A DNA stretch of 64,000 nucleotides, from assembly GCF_020141465.1 (NCBI RefSeq), contig NZ_JAHSPD010000001.1:1098374-1162373 (forward strand), given 5' to 3'. Position 1 is the stretch's first letter. Every line of letters starts with the position of its first letter. Made by a program: the position numbers and the translations under genes. Origin of the DNA: Roseovarius carneus (GTDB lineage Bacteria; Pseudomonadota; Alphaproteobacteria; Rhodobacterales; Rhodobacteraceae). The notes under the pieces were generated by a model, which made no database searches, was not told where the DNA came from, and saw nothing but the letters and a program-made list of their open reading frames with translations. Shown here one piece after another: positions 41,555 through 52,189 of the stretch.

Positions 41555-42250
41555 ATGCCCAAACCCGCTGAAACCGCGCTCTATGCCCCCGTCAAAGCCT
41601 ATTTTGAGGCGCAGGGCTATACCGTCAAAGGTGAGGTGGGCGCGGCTGACATCATGGCGCTCAAGCCCGGAGCCGAGCCGCTGATCTGCGAGTTGAAAAC
41701 TACCTTTTCGCTGACGCTGCTGCAACAGGCCATCGCCCGTCAGGCCATCACCGATGAGGTCTATGTGGCCGTGCCGCGCTGGTCCGGCAAGGCGGGCTGG
41801 CGCGCGTTCAAGGGCAATATCGGCCTTTGCAAACGGTTGGGGCTTGGGGTGCTCTCCGTGACGCTCACCGATGGCACTGTGCAGGTCCACGCCAAACCTG
41901 CCCCTTTTCAGCCGCGCAAATCCAAGGTCAAACGCAAGGCGCTGATGACGGAATTCACCACCCGTGCGGGCGATCCCACCATGGGCGGCACCAATGGCAA
42001 GATCACCACATCCTACCGCCAGGATGCGCTGCGCTGTGCTGCGTATCTGGCCCAAAACGGCGTGGTCAAAGGGGCACAGGTTGCGGCGCAAACCGGTGTC
42101 ACCCGCGCGACCCGGATCATGGCGGACAATCATCACGGCTGGTTCTGCCGTGCCGCGCGCGGCCTATACGCGCTGAGCGAGGCAGGTGAAGCTGCGCTGC
42201 TCACCGAAGCGCCGCCGCTCAAAGCTGATGCAAACGCCTTGGGCGAGTGA
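41555..42250 (+). CDS. DUF2161 family protein: PD-(D/E)XK nuclease-like domain plus winged helix
   Basis: A 231-residue protein. Residues 1 to about 120 have the layout of a PD-(D/E)XK nuclease: Asp32 in GAADIMALK, then Glu46-x-Lys48 in ICELKTTFS, followed by a helix with QQAIARQAITDEVYVAVPR. Residues about 160-225 resemble a winged helix-turn-helix (AQNGVVKGAQVAAQTGVTRA ... ARGLYALSEAGEAAL). DUF2161 proteins are annotated as putative phosphodiesterases, but no function is established. The gene is divergent from ppaC and the frame stays open upstream; ATG 41555 is the only start that fits. Confidence 0.82.
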   Translation: MPKPAETALYAPVKAYFEAQGYTVKGEVGAADIMALKPGAEPLICELKTTFSLTLLQQAIARQAITDEVYVAVPRWSGKAGWRAFKGNIGLCKRLGLGVLSVTLTDGTVQVHAKPAPFQPRKSKVKRKALMTEFTTRAGDPTMGGTNGKITTSYRQDALRCAAYLAQNGVVKGAQVAAQTGVTRATRIMADNHHGWFCRAARGLYALSEAGEAALLTEAPPLKADANALGE

Positions 42251-42538
42251 AGGTTTTACATGCTTGCACCGCGATAGGAGCGCCGCCTGCGCGATCCGCG
42301 TCTCGGTTTCGCCGCCGAGCATGAGGATGCAGTATATTGCTGCGAGGGCGAGTTCGTTCATCAAATGCTGCCTTAAACATATTTACGCGTAGAGACAGCA
42401 AGTTAGAGGATAGCGACGCAACGCTACACCGCAGCCTGATGTAAAGGTTAACAAATGCTTAACGCCAAAGAGAGCCTCTGTGCCCTGCGCAAAACAAACC
42501 AACGCCGCCAAACCGGATCAAAATTTCATCGCAGCATG
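42251..42538. other. Intergenic region between DUF2161 and the groESL promoter
   Basis: These bases hold no convincing gene. A 66-codon minus-strand frame (42164-42364) has a hydrophobic start but overlaps DUF2161 and is not supported. The region is AT-richer from 42360 to 42530 and leads into the groESL promoter and CIRCE element. Confidence 0.5.
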
Positions 42539-42567
42539 TTGACTCCGTGTCGCACGCTGCCTACCTG
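42539..42567 (+). promoter_or_regulatory. Probable groESL promoter
   Basis: TTGACT (42539-42544) and TACCTG (42562-42567) are separated by 17 bases. The -35 is good and the -10 weak. The CIRCE element begins 8 bases downstream, which is where it would overlap the transcription start, as usual for HrcA control. Confidence 0.45.
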
Positions 42568-42574
42568 TGCGCTG

Positions 42575-42601
42575 TTATCACTCGCACACCCTGAGTGCTA
42601 A
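42575..42601. promoter_or_regulatory. CIRCE element (HrcA operator)
   Basis: TTATCACTC (42575-42583), nine bases, then GAGTGCTAA (42593-42601). This matches the CIRCE consensus TTAGCACTC-N9-GAGTGCTAA with one mismatch. HrcA represses groESL through this site until heat shock titrates GroEL. The leader from here to groS is 64 bases and ends in AAGGAGCCTC. Confidence 0.95.
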
Positions 42602-42665
42602 CGGCCCCACTAGGCAACTGGGGAGGGGCCATTTCGGAAAAACTTTGAGCTAAGGAGCCTCGAAG

Positions 42666-42953
42666 ATGGCATTTAAACCGCTGCATGACCGCGTGCTTGT
42701 TCGCCGCGTTGAGAGCGAAGAGAAAACTTCCGGCGGACTTATCATCCCCGAAAGCGCAAAAGAAAAGCCGAGCGAAGGCGAAATCGTTTCTTGCGGCGAA
42801 GGCGCCCGCAAAGACAACGGTGAGCTGATCGAGATGGCCGTTTCGGCCGGCGATCGTGTGCTGTTCGGCAAATGGTCCGGCACCGAGATCACCATCGACG
42901 GTGAAGAGCTGCTGATCATGAAAGAAAGCGACATTCTGGGCAAAATGGCCTGA
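42666..42953 (+). CDS. groS: Co-chaperonin GroES
   Basis: A 95-residue protein that caps the GroEL ring. Sequence [20 protein letters not shown], the mobile loop [12 protein letters not shown] and [14 protein letters not shown] are typical. Ribosome site AAGGAG about 9 bases before the ATG. First gene of the CIRCE-controlled groESL operon. Confidence 0.98.
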   Translation: MAFKPLHDRVLVRRVESEEKTSGGLIIPESAKEKPSEGEIVSCGEGARKDNGELIEMAVSAGDRVLFGKWSGTEITIDGEELLIMKESDILGKMA

Positions 42954-42976
42954 GGCCAACCCGAGATTTCGCACAT

Positions 42977-44676
<1,700 letters not shown>

Positions 44677-44758
44677 GGCAACTTTCGCTCTGCGAAATTT
44701 GCCGATCAGGTGCGAGGCAGTCGGCGTTTGGCAAAGCCAAATGCCGAGAGCCTCTCAC
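44677..44758 (+). other. Two long hairpins in the groL 3' untranslated region
   Basis: The first starts right after the groL stop: GGCAACTTTCGC (44677-44688) pairs with GCGAAATTTGCC (44692-44703), with one mismatch. The second, 44710-44758, has 23-base arms with three mismatches and one G-T pair around an AAA loop. Neither has a T-tract. They precede the actual terminator and may protect the message from 3' exonucleases or be processed into a small RNA. Confidence 0.65.
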
Positions 44759-44785
44759 CGCCCAAACCGCAAGCTACAAAACTAA

Positions 44786-44815
44786 AAAGGGTCGCCCTCG
44801 GGCGGCCCTTTCCTT
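44786..44815 (+). terminator. groESL terminator
   Basis: GGGTCGCCC (44789-44797) pairs with GGGCGGCCC (44800-44808), one G-T pair, preceded by A-rich and followed by TTTCCTTTT. It is the expected intrinsic terminator of groESL. Confidence 0.85.
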
Positions 44816-44866
44816 TTGCCCCATGACAAGCCACTTTCATCCGCACCAAACCCAAAAGGCACCGCC

Positions 44867-45373
44867 ATGTTGCGCAGCACCGATTTCAGCCGTGAAATGC
44901 ACCGGGGCGAAGAGCCCGCCGTCGCCGCACTTCTGGCCCGCGCTTACGGCACGGACCACGAGGCGCGCCGCGTTGAGGCGCTGCGCCGCGTTGAGGCGCT
45001 GCGCCGCGCGGGCTGTTTGGCCGGAGAGGTTGTGCTGCCCGCCGGAGACCGGATCGTGGGCTATTATGCCCTCTCGACACTGAGCGCGCCCAAGGGTTGG
45101 TTGATCCTCGCGCCGGTCGCGATTGATCCCGACTGGCAGGGGCAGCGGCATGGGCGGCGTATGATCGGGATGCTGGCCGAGTGGGCTCGTCTGAGCGCGC
45201 ATTATGTTGTGGCCTCGGGCCCTGCGGCGTTCCTTGAGGGCGCAGGGTTCAGCACGGAGCGTGCCGCAAACCTCAGCCCGCAGAGCCTGCTCACCCAGAC
45301 GTGTCTTGCCGGTCCCGGTGTTGACGTGCCAGAGCAGACGGTGATCCTGCCGCCTGCTTTCGGAGTGCTCTGA
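44867..45373 (+). CDS. GNAT family N-acetyltransferase (YhbS-like)
   Basis: A 168-residue acetyltransferase. VAIDPDWQGQRHGRRMIGML contains the acetyl-CoA loop (QGQRHG), preceded by the strand VVLPAGDRIVGYYALSTL and followed by FLEGAGFST. ATG 44867 follows AAAAGGC; an earlier in-frame start lies across the groL terminator. A six-residue in-frame duplication (RVEALR repeated) lies at about residues 35-46 and is described separately. The EamA gene follows directly (stop then ATG). Confidence 0.83.
   Translation: MLRSTDFSREMHRGEEPAVAALLARAYGTDHEARRVEALRRVEALRRAGCLAGEVVLPAGDRIVGYYALSTLSAPKGWLILAPVAIDPDWQGQRHGRRMIGMLAEWARLSAHYVVASGPAAFLEGAGFSTERAANLSPQSLLTQTCLAGPGVDVPEQTVILPPAFGVL
44968..45003 (+). 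repeat. 18-bp tandem duplication inside the GNAT gene
   Basis: CCGCGTTGAGGCGCTGCG occurs twice in direct succession (44968-44985 and 44986-45003) and adds six residues in frame. The identity of the copies suggests a recent slippage event. Confidence 0.9.
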
Positions 45374-46252
45374 ATGCGCCTTTTCGCCCTGACCTCCCTG
45401 ACGATGGTAGCCTTCGCCGCCAACTCCGTTCTCAACCGGGCGGCGCTGACCCTTGGCAGCATTGATGCCGTGAGCTTTGGTATCATCCGGCTGGCGGCGG
45501 GGGCCTTGATCCTTGGTGCTTTGGTCTATGCCATGCGGGGGCGGGTGCGCCTTGGTGGGACGGGGCGCTGGATCGGGGTCTGCGCGCTGCTGCTCTACGT
45601 CTTTGGGTTCTCGTTGGCGTATGAGGCGCTCGATGCGGGGCTTGGGGCGCTCATTCTTTTTGGCGTGGTGCAGATCACCATGTTCGCGGGCAGTCTGGTT
45701 CAGCGCGAGCATATGCCGCTACGTCGCGGCGTTGGCGCTGCGCTTGCCTTTGGCGGTCTTGTCTGGCTCCTGTGGCCCGGTACCGGGCCACAGATCAGCG
45801 CCTTGCATGGCGGACTTATGGCGCTTGCGGGTATCGGCTGGGGGGTCTACTCGCTCGCCGGGCGGCGCGAGGGTGATGCGCTTAGCGGGACGGCTGCGAA
45901 TTTTATCCTCGCGGCCCCCGTGGCGCTTCTGGCGGGGGCGCTCTTGCCGCATGGCGTGCTGGGAGAAGCCGCGTTTTCTGGTATCGCGCTGGCGGTTCTA
46001 TCCGGCGCTGTCACCTCGGGGCTGGGCTACGCCCTGTGGTATCACGTGTTACCGGGGCTGGCGGCGTCCTCGGCGGCGGTTGCACAGCTTACCGTGCCGA
46101 TCATCGCTATGGCGGGGGGGATACTCTTCCTGGGCGAGGCGCTGACGCGGGACTTTGCGGTGGCCGCACTCGTGGTTCTGGGGGGGGTCGCCCTGTCTGT
46201 GCTGCCCGGCAAGGCGTCTGCCCGACGCGGCGGGCGTTCTCGGGAAACATAG
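45374..46252 (+). CDS. DMT superfamily transporter (EamA family)
   Basis: A 292-residue inner-membrane protein with about ten hydrophobic segments arranged as two EamA repeats, the second beginning near residue 150 (LHGGLMALAGIGWGVYSLAG). The sequence VLNRAAL near the start and LTVPIIAMAGGILFLGEAL near the end are typical of drug/metabolite exporters. The substrate is unknown. Directly downstream of the GNAT gene and probably co-transcribed with it. Confidence 0.88.
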   Translation: MRLFALTSLTMVAFAANSVLNRAALTLGSIDAVSFGIIRLAAGALILGALVYAMRGRVRLGGTGRWIGVCALLLYVFGFSLAYEALDAGLGALILFGVVQITMFAGSLVQREHMPLRRGVGAALAFGGLVWLLWPGTGPQISALHGGLMALAGIGWGVYSLAGRREGDALSGTAANFILAAPVALLAGALLPHGVLGEAAFSGIALAVLSGAVTSGLGYALWYHVLPGLAASSAAVAQLTVPIIAMAGGILFLGEALTRDFAVAALVVLGGVALSVLPGKASARRGGRSRET

Positions 46253-46362
46253 GCGACGCCCGCGCCCGCATCGCCAAGCGATCGGGGCCGCCGCCCCCTG
46301 ACGCCGTGTCATGGCATAGCACCCCCTTTCCGCCGCGCTGTTTTGCGCATATCTGACATCGT

Positions 46363-47085
46363 ATGAAATCGCTGTTGATCGCCCTCCTTTTGTTGCTACC
46401 CGCAACGGCCCGCGCCGAATGTGTGGTGCTGATCCATGGGCTGGCCCGTACCGACGCGTCTTTTTTGCTTTTGCAAGAAGTGCTTGAGGTTGATGGCTAT
46501 CAGGTGATCAGCCCCGAATACCCCTCGACCGAAGCGCGTATTCAGGTGCTGGCAGATGAGGTCTTGCCCGAAGCCGTTGCAAGATGCGGCGCGGAGGGGG
46601 TGAACTTCGTCACCCATTCGATGGGAGGCATCCTGCTGCGCGTGTGGCTGGAGGAGAACCGGCCCGAAAATCTGGGCCGTGTTGTGATGCTCGCCCCGCC
46701 CAATCATGGCTCCGAAGTGGTGGATGAATTTGGTGGGCTTGAGCTTTTTGAGTGGATCAACGGACCGGCGGGGCTTCAGCTTGAGACAGGGCCGGATACC
46801 TTTACCGATAGCTTGCCCCCGGTGGATTTTCCGCTCGGCATCGTGGCGGGCACGCGCTCGCTCAATCCTTACTTCTCGGTGCTCATTGACGGGCCGGATG
46901 ATGGCAAAGTCTCTGTTGCCTCAACGCAGGTGGAGGGGATGGCGGACCATATCGAATTGCCGGTCACGCACACGTTCATGATGAACAATCCTTACGTCAT
47001 TGCACAGGTGCAGGCGTTTTTGCGCGATGGAAAGTTTGATGATGATCTAGAGTTTGGTGATCTCTTTTGGGGCGGTGGGGAGTGA
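46363..47085 (+). CDS. Secreted lipase-like alpha/beta hydrolase
   Basis: A 240-residue protein with a signal peptide ([20 protein letters not shown]). The core has [14 protein letters not shown] (oxyanion hole HG), [13 protein letters not shown] (Ser nucleophile near residue 89), [15 protein letters not shown] and a late His in LPVTHTFMM. This matches lipase/PGAP1-like esterases acting in the periplasm. It overlaps the phnM-like gene by 4 bases (GTGA). Confidence 0.85.
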   Translation: MKSLLIALLLLLPATARAECVVLIHGLARTDASFLLLQEVLEVDGYQVISPEYPSTEARIQVLADEVLPEAVARCGAEGVNFVTHSMGGILLRVWLEENRPENLGRVVMLAPPNHGSEVVDEFGGLELFEWINGPAGLQLETGPDTFTDSLPPVDFPLGIVAGTRSLNPYFSVLIDGPDDGKVSVASTQVEGMADHIELPVTHTFMMNNPYVIAQVQAFLRDGKFDDDLEFGDLFWGGGE

Positions 47086-48227
47086 CCCTCGCGTTGCGGC
47101 TTTGTGGCGCTGAGGTTCTGCACCCGGACGGCTTGCGGGATACCCCGCTCAGCATCGCAGACGGGCGTATCGCGCCAGATGGCGGTCGTGAGGTAGACCT
47201 TGCCGGATACATGGTTCTGCCCGGTATTGTTGATATTCATGGCGACGGGTTCGAGCGGCATCTGGCCCCCCGGCGCGGTGCCATGAAAGACATCCCCACG
47301 GGCCTTATTGCGACCGAGGCTGAACTGGCCGCCAACGGCATCACCACCGCCGTTCTTGCGCAATTCTACAGCTGGGAAGGCGGGATGCGCGGGCCCGAGT
47401 TTGCCCAGCGGGTGATGGAAGGGCTGGACGCGGTGCGCGGATCGGTCGTGACCGACATGATTGCGCAATTGCGGATTGAGATCTGCATGCTCGATGGGCA
47501 TGCGGGGGCCGAAGCGCTGATCGCGGCGCATGATATCCCTTACGTCGTGTTCAACGATCACCTCCCGCATGAGGAGCTTGCCAAGGGCAAACGCCCGCCC
47601 CGCCTCACGGGTCAGGCCCTCCGGATCGGCAAGAACCCCGAGAAACATCTGGCGGATTTGATGGCAATGCACGCCCGTCTGGACGAGGTGCCCGAAGCGC
47701 TTGGCGCGCTTTCTGCGCGGCTGTTGGCGCGGGGTGTCCGCCTTGGAAGCCATGATGACAAAGACGCGGAGGCGCGGGCGCGCTGGCGCGGTCTGGGCGC
47801 GCGGATCGCTGAATTTCCTGAAACGCTGGAGGCGTCAGAGGCCGCGCATGGTGGTGGCGATGCCGTGATCATGGGCGCGCCCAATCTGGTGCGGGGCGGC
47901 TCACACAAGGGCAATGCCAGTGCCACGGATATGGTGGCGATGGGGCTGATCGGAGCGCTGGCCTCGGACTACCATTACCCTTCGCTGCGCCGGGCCGCGT
48001 TTTTGGTGGCGGATGCAGGGCTTGCTGATCTTGCTGGTGCTTGGGCGCTGGTCTCCACGGGCCCCGCTGCCATGTTGGGCCTTGCGGATCGCGGCACGCT
48101 CGCCCCCGGTCTGCGCGCCGATATGGTGATCGTTGAGGCGGCCACCCGCCGGATTGTGGCCACGCTCTGCGCCGGACGCTTCAGCTATCTCAGCGGCGAT
48201 GCGGCCGAGCGGTTTCTCGCGGCCTGA
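47082..48227 (+). CDS. phnM: PhnM-like alpha-D-ribose 1-methylphosphonate 5-triphosphate diphosphatase
   Basis: A 381-residue amidohydrolase-superfamily enzyme. GTG 47082 overlaps the hydrolase stop. [20 protein letters not shown] carries the metal-binding HxD-type motif of Phn[10 protein letters not shown] and [13 protein letters not shown] follow, and the C-terminal [11 protein letters not shown] is typical of the family. PhnM removes pyrophosphate in the C-P lyase pathway. No other phn genes are in the window, so this may be a stand-alone paralogue or serve a remote phn cluster. Confidence 0.85.
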   Translation: MTLALRLCGAEVLHPDGLRDTPLSIADGRIAPDGGREVDLAGYMVLPGIVDIHGDGFERHLAPRRGAMKDIPTGLIATEAELAANGITTAVLAQFYSWEGGMRGPEFAQRVMEGLDAVRGSVVTDMIAQLRIEICMLDGHAGAEALIAAHDIPYVVFNDHLPHEELAKGKRPPRLTGQALRIGKNPEKHLADLMAMHARLDEVPEALGALSARLLARGVRLGSHDDKDAEARARWRGLGARIAEFPETLEASEAAHGGGDAVIMGAPNLVRGGSHKGNASATDMVAMGLIGALASDYHYPSLRRAAFLVADAGLADLAGAWALVSTGPAAMLGLADRGTLAPGLRADMVIVEAATRRIVATLCAGRFSYLSGDAAERFLAA

Positions 48228-48335
48228 GCGAGTCCTGAGTGCGGCGAAGATTGGCCAAAGCCCGCTATCGCCGCTTTTGATTCGCGCCGTTTCGCGCTAC
48301 CTTCAGCTTGAGGCATAAAAAGAGTAGGTGCAAAA

Positions 48336-49703
48336 ATGCGCAGAATGGTTTGGGCGTGTCTAACAGGGGCCGCAGCGATCTGGCACATGCCAGAGCCGGT
48401 GCAGGCTCAGGTTGAGACATCGGTGCGGCCACAGATCCGGCCTGCCGTGCTGGATGATATTACGGCGCGGCAAGTGCCACAGGCGCAGGTAATCCTGGCG
48501 GCGTCCATCCGGCCCGTGCTGCGCCCCTCGGGGCTGGCCACACGCCCCGCAGAGACTGCGACACAAGTGTCGGTGCAGGACCCGAAGTTCCGCGCATGGG
48601 TCGCGGGTTTCAAGGGCCGCGCCCGCGCGGCGGGGATCAGTGAGGATGTGTTTGACCGCGCCTTTCAAGGGGTTCAGCTTGATCCAAGCGTGATCAAGCT
48701 TGATCGCAACCAGTCCGAGTTCACCAAGCAGATCTGGGATTACCTCGACTTTGCCGTGGCCCCTACACGGGTGACGAACGGCGAAAAGATGCTGCGCCGC
48801 CATGGCCGCACGCTCGACCGGATCGAGGCGCAATTTGGTGTGGAAAAAGAGGTGGTTGTTGCCATCTGGGGGATGGAAAGCGCCTATGGCGAGCGGCGTG
48901 GTGACCGCCCTTTGATCGAATCGCTGGCCACGCTCGCCTATGATGGACGGCGCGGCGCGTTCTTTGAAAAACAGCTGATTGCGGCGCTCAAGATCATTCA
49001 GGCGGGCGATGTGGCCCCGCGCAACATGACCGGCTCCTGGGCGGGCGCGATGGGGCACACCCAGTTCATCCCCACATCCTATGAGGCCTATGCGGTGGAT
49101 TTCACCGGCGACGGCAAGCGCGATATCTGGTCTGATGATCCGACGGATGCGCTGGCGTCCACGGCAGCGTATCTCAAGCGGTTCGGCTGGACAAAGGGCC
49201 AGCCTTGGGGCGTGGAGGTCAAGCTTCCCTCCGGGTTTGATCCGGGCCGCGCGCGGCGTGAGTTCAAGCAAAACCCCGGCGCGTGGGCGTCCGAGGGCGT
49301 GCGCGATATGAACGGTCAAGCGGTGCCGAATTATGGTGCGGCGTCCATCCTGCTGCCTGCGGGCATTCAGGGTGCCGCCTTCATGATCTTCAACAATTTC
49401 GCGGTGATTGAGCGCTATAATCAGGCCGATGCCTATGTGATCGGGGTGGGCCATCTATCGGATCGGATCACTGGCGGCCCCGCAATTCAGGCCAGCTGGC
49501 CGCGCCAATACGCGCCGACATCGATTGAGGAAAAGAAGGAAATTCAACGCCGCTTGCGCCGCAAGGGCTTTGGTGTTGAGAAGATAGACGGGGTGGTCGG
49601 TCCGAACACGATCGGGGCCATCCGTGCCTTTCAGCAATCACGCGGAATTCCAGCGGACGGGTTCCCATCGCAGCAATTGCTTGAGCAGTTGCGCGGGCAG
49701 TAA
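48336..49703 (+). CDS. Lytic murein transglycosylase (MltB family) with peptidoglycan-binding domain
   Basis: A 455-residue periplasmic enzyme that cleaves the MurNAc-GlcNAc bond with 1,6-anhydro product formation. Signal peptide MRRMVWACLTGAAAIWHM..., then an SLT_2 domain (about 85-380) with the catalytic glutamate in IWGMESAYGERRGD, and a C-terminal PG_binding_1 domain (about 392-452, KIDGVVGPNTIGAIRAFQQS). No lipobox cysteine is seen, so it is probably soluble. 108 bases without a clear terminator separate it from phnM. Confidence 0.92.
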   Translation: MRRMVWACLTGAAAIWHMPEPVQAQVETSVRPQIRPAVLDDITARQVPQAQVILAASIRPVLRPSGLATRPAETATQVSVQDPKFRAWVAGFKGRARAAGISEDVFDRAFQGVQLDPSVIKLDRNQSEFTKQIWDYLDFAVAPTRVTNGEKMLRRHGRTLDRIEAQFGVEKEVVVAIWGMESAYGERRGDRPLIESLATLAYDGRRGAFFEKQLIAALKIIQAGDVAPRNMTGSWAGAMGHTQFIPTSYEAYAVDFTGDGKRDIWSDDPTDALASTAAYLKRFGWTKGQPWGVEVKLPSGFDPGRARREFKQNPGAWASEGVRDMNGQAVPNYGAASILLPAGIQGAAFMIFNNFAVIERYNQADAYVIGVGHLSDRITGGPAIQASWPRQYAPTSIEEKKEIQRRLRRKGFGVEKIDGVVGPNTIGAIRAFQQSRGIPADGFPSQQLLEQLRGQ

Positions 49704-49733
49704 AGGGACGTATCAGACACCGCTCTGGCGGCT

Positions 49734-50222
49734 TTACTCCAGCAGCCCCGTTTGCGGTGCGCAAGCTCCACCCTCAAAGCACCGCTGCACGGTGCTCAAC
49801 ACCTCGGGTGTCGGCGCGAACACATCCCCGCCGCACGGGCCAAGCGTCACCGTATAACCCGCCTCCGAGCGCTCCACAAATGCCAGCACCGCCGCGCCTG
49901 ATCTCGCCCCGGCGCACCACGGCCCGGTGCAGAGCACATTGAGCGTGATCGCCCGGTCGAACGGTGTCTCAAACCCGCCGGGTCCCAGTGATTTGCCGAC
50001 CATCTGAGCGGGGATCGGGGTCTGGGTAGGTGTGTCTCGTTGGTTCTCCCAATCGGTAGCGGGCAGGCGCTTTTCGTCAAAGATGATTTTGCCATTCACG
50101 ACGACGTAAGCCCCCTGTGCCGCATCCGCGCGTAGATATGTGGCGGCCACGTCTGGCGCCATGCAAGACAGCGCCGCCGCTTGCCCGGCCAGCGCTATGA
50201 AAGCGGCGGCCAGCGCCCTCAT
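49734..50222 (-). CDS. Conserved secreted protein of unknown function
   Basis: A 162-residue protein with a signal peptide ([20 protein letters not shown]). Several cysteines ([33 protein letters not shown]) suggest disulfides in the periplasm. [16 protein letters not shown] looks like a beta-rich opening. I do not recognise a family. It overlaps rppH by 4 bases and probably depends on it for translation. Confidence 0.75.
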   Translation of the reverse strand: MRALAAAFIALAGQAAALSCMAPDVAATYLRADAAQGAYVVVNGKIIFDEKRLPATDWENQRDTPTQTPIPAQMVGKSLGPGGFETPFDRAITLNVLCTGPWCAGARSGAAVLAFVERSEAGYTVTLGPCGGDVFAPTPEVLSTVQRCFEGGACAPQTGLLE

Positions 50223-50701
50223 ATCTGCGGGCCAAATGCGCTGAGCACGCCCTCATACACACGCCGCTTGAATGGCACGATATTGTCCAGCAGATCGCCG
50301 GGCGCCATCCAGCGCCATTCGGAGAACTCCCGGTCATTCTTTGCAATGTCGACTTGGCCATCATCGCCGGTAAACCGCATCAGGACCCATTTTTGCTCCT
50401 GCCCACGAAACCGTCCCTTCCAGAGCTTTGGGACCAAAGCATGGGGCAGCTCATATTTGAGCCAGGCTTCGGTTTCGGCCTCGATCCGCACCGATGAAGC
50501 CTCAAGCCCGGTCTCCTCCCAAAGCTCGCGCAGCGCGGCCTCCCGCACGCTCTCACCGGGGTCGATCCCGCCTTGTGGCATCTGCCACGCGTCCAGCTCG
50601 CTATCAATGCGCTGCCCAACGAACACATGGCCCGATGGGTTGACCAGCATCACGCCAACGCAGGGGCGATAGGGCAGGAGTGCGATGTCATTTGGTGTCA
50701 T
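50219..50701 (-). CDS. rppH: RNA pyrophosphohydrolase
   Basis: A 160-residue Nudix hydrolase that removes pyrophosphate from mRNA 5' ends to start decay. The start [21 protein letters not shown] and the Nudix box [20 protein letters not shown] are characteristic. Downstream [26 protein letters not shown] matches the RppH family. It lies downstream of ctpA but behind a terminator, so it probably has its own promoter. Confidence 0.95.
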   Translation of the reverse strand: MTPNDIALLPYRPCVGVMLVNPSGHVFVGQRIDSELDAWQMPQGGIDPGESVREAALRELWEETGLEASSVRIEAETEAWLKYELPHALVPKLWKGRFRGQEQKWVLMRFTGDDGQVDIAKNDREFSEWRWMAPGDLLDNIVPFKRRVYEGVLSAFGPQI

Positions 50702-50763
50702 GGGGGCCTCTCATTTTGTGCATGAGACTAGCCCGAGGCCCGCGCAGAGACCAGTGCGCATGA

Positions 50764-50794
50764 AAACGCCCCGCCGGATCAGGGCGGGGCGTTT
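50764..50794 (-). terminator. ctpA terminator
   Basis: AAACGCCCCGCC (50764-50775) and GGCGGGGCGTTT (50783-50794) form a perfect 12-bp stem with a 7-base loop. Read on the minus strand it ends in GTTTTC, fitting the end of the leftward gpmI-envC-ctpA unit. Confidence 0.88.
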
Positions 50795-50849
50795 GAACTT
50801 GGCCGATGAGGGCCAGAGCAAGGGGGCTGCCGCCCTCGCGAGGCGTTGA

Positions 50850-52187
50850 TCAGTCCACGCCGTTCAGCGTGTTGAGACCCTTGAGAATATCAATCGCATA
50901 GGCCAGTTGATAATCCTCTTCGCGCAGCTTGGCGACGTTCTCCGCCCGCGCACGATCTTCCTCGATCAGGCGGATTTCCTCGTCGGTGAGGCTGTCATTA
51001 TCAAGGCTGCCGCGCAGATCGGCCTCGGAGCGGACCAGTGCGTTTGTCTCTTCCTCGTCCTCCTCCTCAACTGGGGCACGGCGGGGCTGCTCGACCAGAA
51101 TGTCTGGCGAGACGCCAAGCGCCTGAATGGAGCGGCCCGAGGGCGTGTAATAGCGTGAGGTGGTCAGGCGCATCGCGCCATCGCCGCGCAGAGGCATCAC
51201 CGTCTGAACCGACCCTTTGCCGAAGCTTTTCGTGCCCACCACAATGGCCCGACGATGATCTTGAAGCGCGCCCGCGACAATCTCGGAGGCCGAGGCCGAC
51301 CCGCCATTGATCAACACGACGATCGGCTTGCCTTCGGCCAGATCGCCCGGCGTTGCGTTGAAGCGATCCCCGTCGGCCGGGTCACGGCCTCGGGTGCTGA
51401 CAATCTCACCCTTCTCAAGGAATGCATCCGACACGCGGATTGCCTGGGTCAGAAGGCCACCGGGATTGTTGCGCAGATCCAGCACGATCCCGTCCACGGC
51501 CTCCATGCCACCGGCCTCTGCAATCTGCTCCTCCAGCCCCTCTTTGAGGTTGGGATAGGTCTGATCGTTGAATGTGGTCACGCGCAAGATCACCGTCTGC
51601 TGCTCGGTGCGCGCCCGCACCGCGGTCAGGGTGATCGTGTCGCGGATGATCGAGATATCAAACGGCTCAATCTCGCCTTCGCGCACCACGGTGATCACAA
51701 TCTCGCTGCCCACCGGGCCACGCATCATTTCGACCGCTTCGTCAAGGGTGAGGCCCAGAACGCTCTCGCCATCCACATGGGTCACGAAATCGCCCGCCTC
51801 GACGCCCGCCTCGTCGGCTGGGGTACCGTCGATGGGCGAGACGACCTTCACAAAGCCGTCTTCTTGCGTCACCTCGATGCCCAGACCGCCGAATTCGCCG
51901 CGCGTCTGCACCTGCATATCCTCGGCGTCTTGCGGGCTGAGATATCCCGAATGCGGATCCAGCGAGGTCAGCATACCGTTGATGGCCGCCTCGATCAGAT
52001 CGCCCTCGTCCACTTCCTCGACATATTGCGCGCGGATGCGCTCGAAAATATCGCCAAACAGATCGAGCTGCTCATAGACATTGGTGTTGCGCTCGGATTC
52101 TTGCGCCATCAGCGGGGCTGCGACCTGCGTTGTTACGACCACGCCCGCCAGAGTTCCGGCAGCTGCGGCCATCATAAACTTCTTCAT
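50850..52187 (-). CDS. ctpA: Carboxy-terminal processing protease (S41 family)
   Basis: A 445-residue periplasmic protease. Signal peptide MKKFMMAAAAGTLAGVVVTTQ, PDZ domain at about 85-165 (GGLGIEVTQEDGFVKV), catalytic Ser in GGSASASEIVAGAL and catalytic Lys in GTKSFGKGSVQTV. The acidic C-terminal tail (EEEDEEETNA...) is typical of alphaproteobacterial CtpA. ATG 52187 fits AAGGAAG spacing better than the TTG two codons upstream. It follows envC by 2 bases, a neighbourhood pointing to cell-wall enzyme turnover. Confidence 0.95.
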   Translation of the reverse strand: MKKFMMAAAAGTLAGVVVTTQVAAPLMAQESERNTNVYEQLDLFGDIFERIRAQYVEEVDEGDLIEAAINGMLTSLDPHSGYLSPQDAEDMQVQTRGEFGGLGIEVTQEDGFVKVVSPIDGTPADEAGVEAGDFVTHVDGESVLGLTLDEAVEMMRGPVGSEIVITVVREGEIEPFDISIIRDTITLTAVRARTEQQTVILRVTTFNDQTYPNLKEGLEEQIAEAGGMEAVDGIVLDLRNNPGGLLTQAIRVSDAFLEKGEIVSTRGRDPADGDRFNATPGDLAEGKPIVVLINGGSASASEIVAGALQDHRRAIVVGTKSFGKGSVQTVMPLRGDGAMRLTTSRYYTPSGRSIQALGVSPDILVEQPRRAPVEEEDEEETNALVRSEADLRGSLDNDSLTDEEIRLIEEDRARAENVAKLREEDYQLAYAIDILKGLNTLNGVD

Positions 52188-52189
52188 GC

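Noticed and set aside
42164..42364. 66-codon minus-strand frame with hydrophobic start (MNELALAAIYCILMLGGE)
   Set aside because: Overlaps the end of the DUF2161 gene and carries only a weak ribosome site. The second half is a shadow of DUF2161, so it is not supported well enough to list as a gene.
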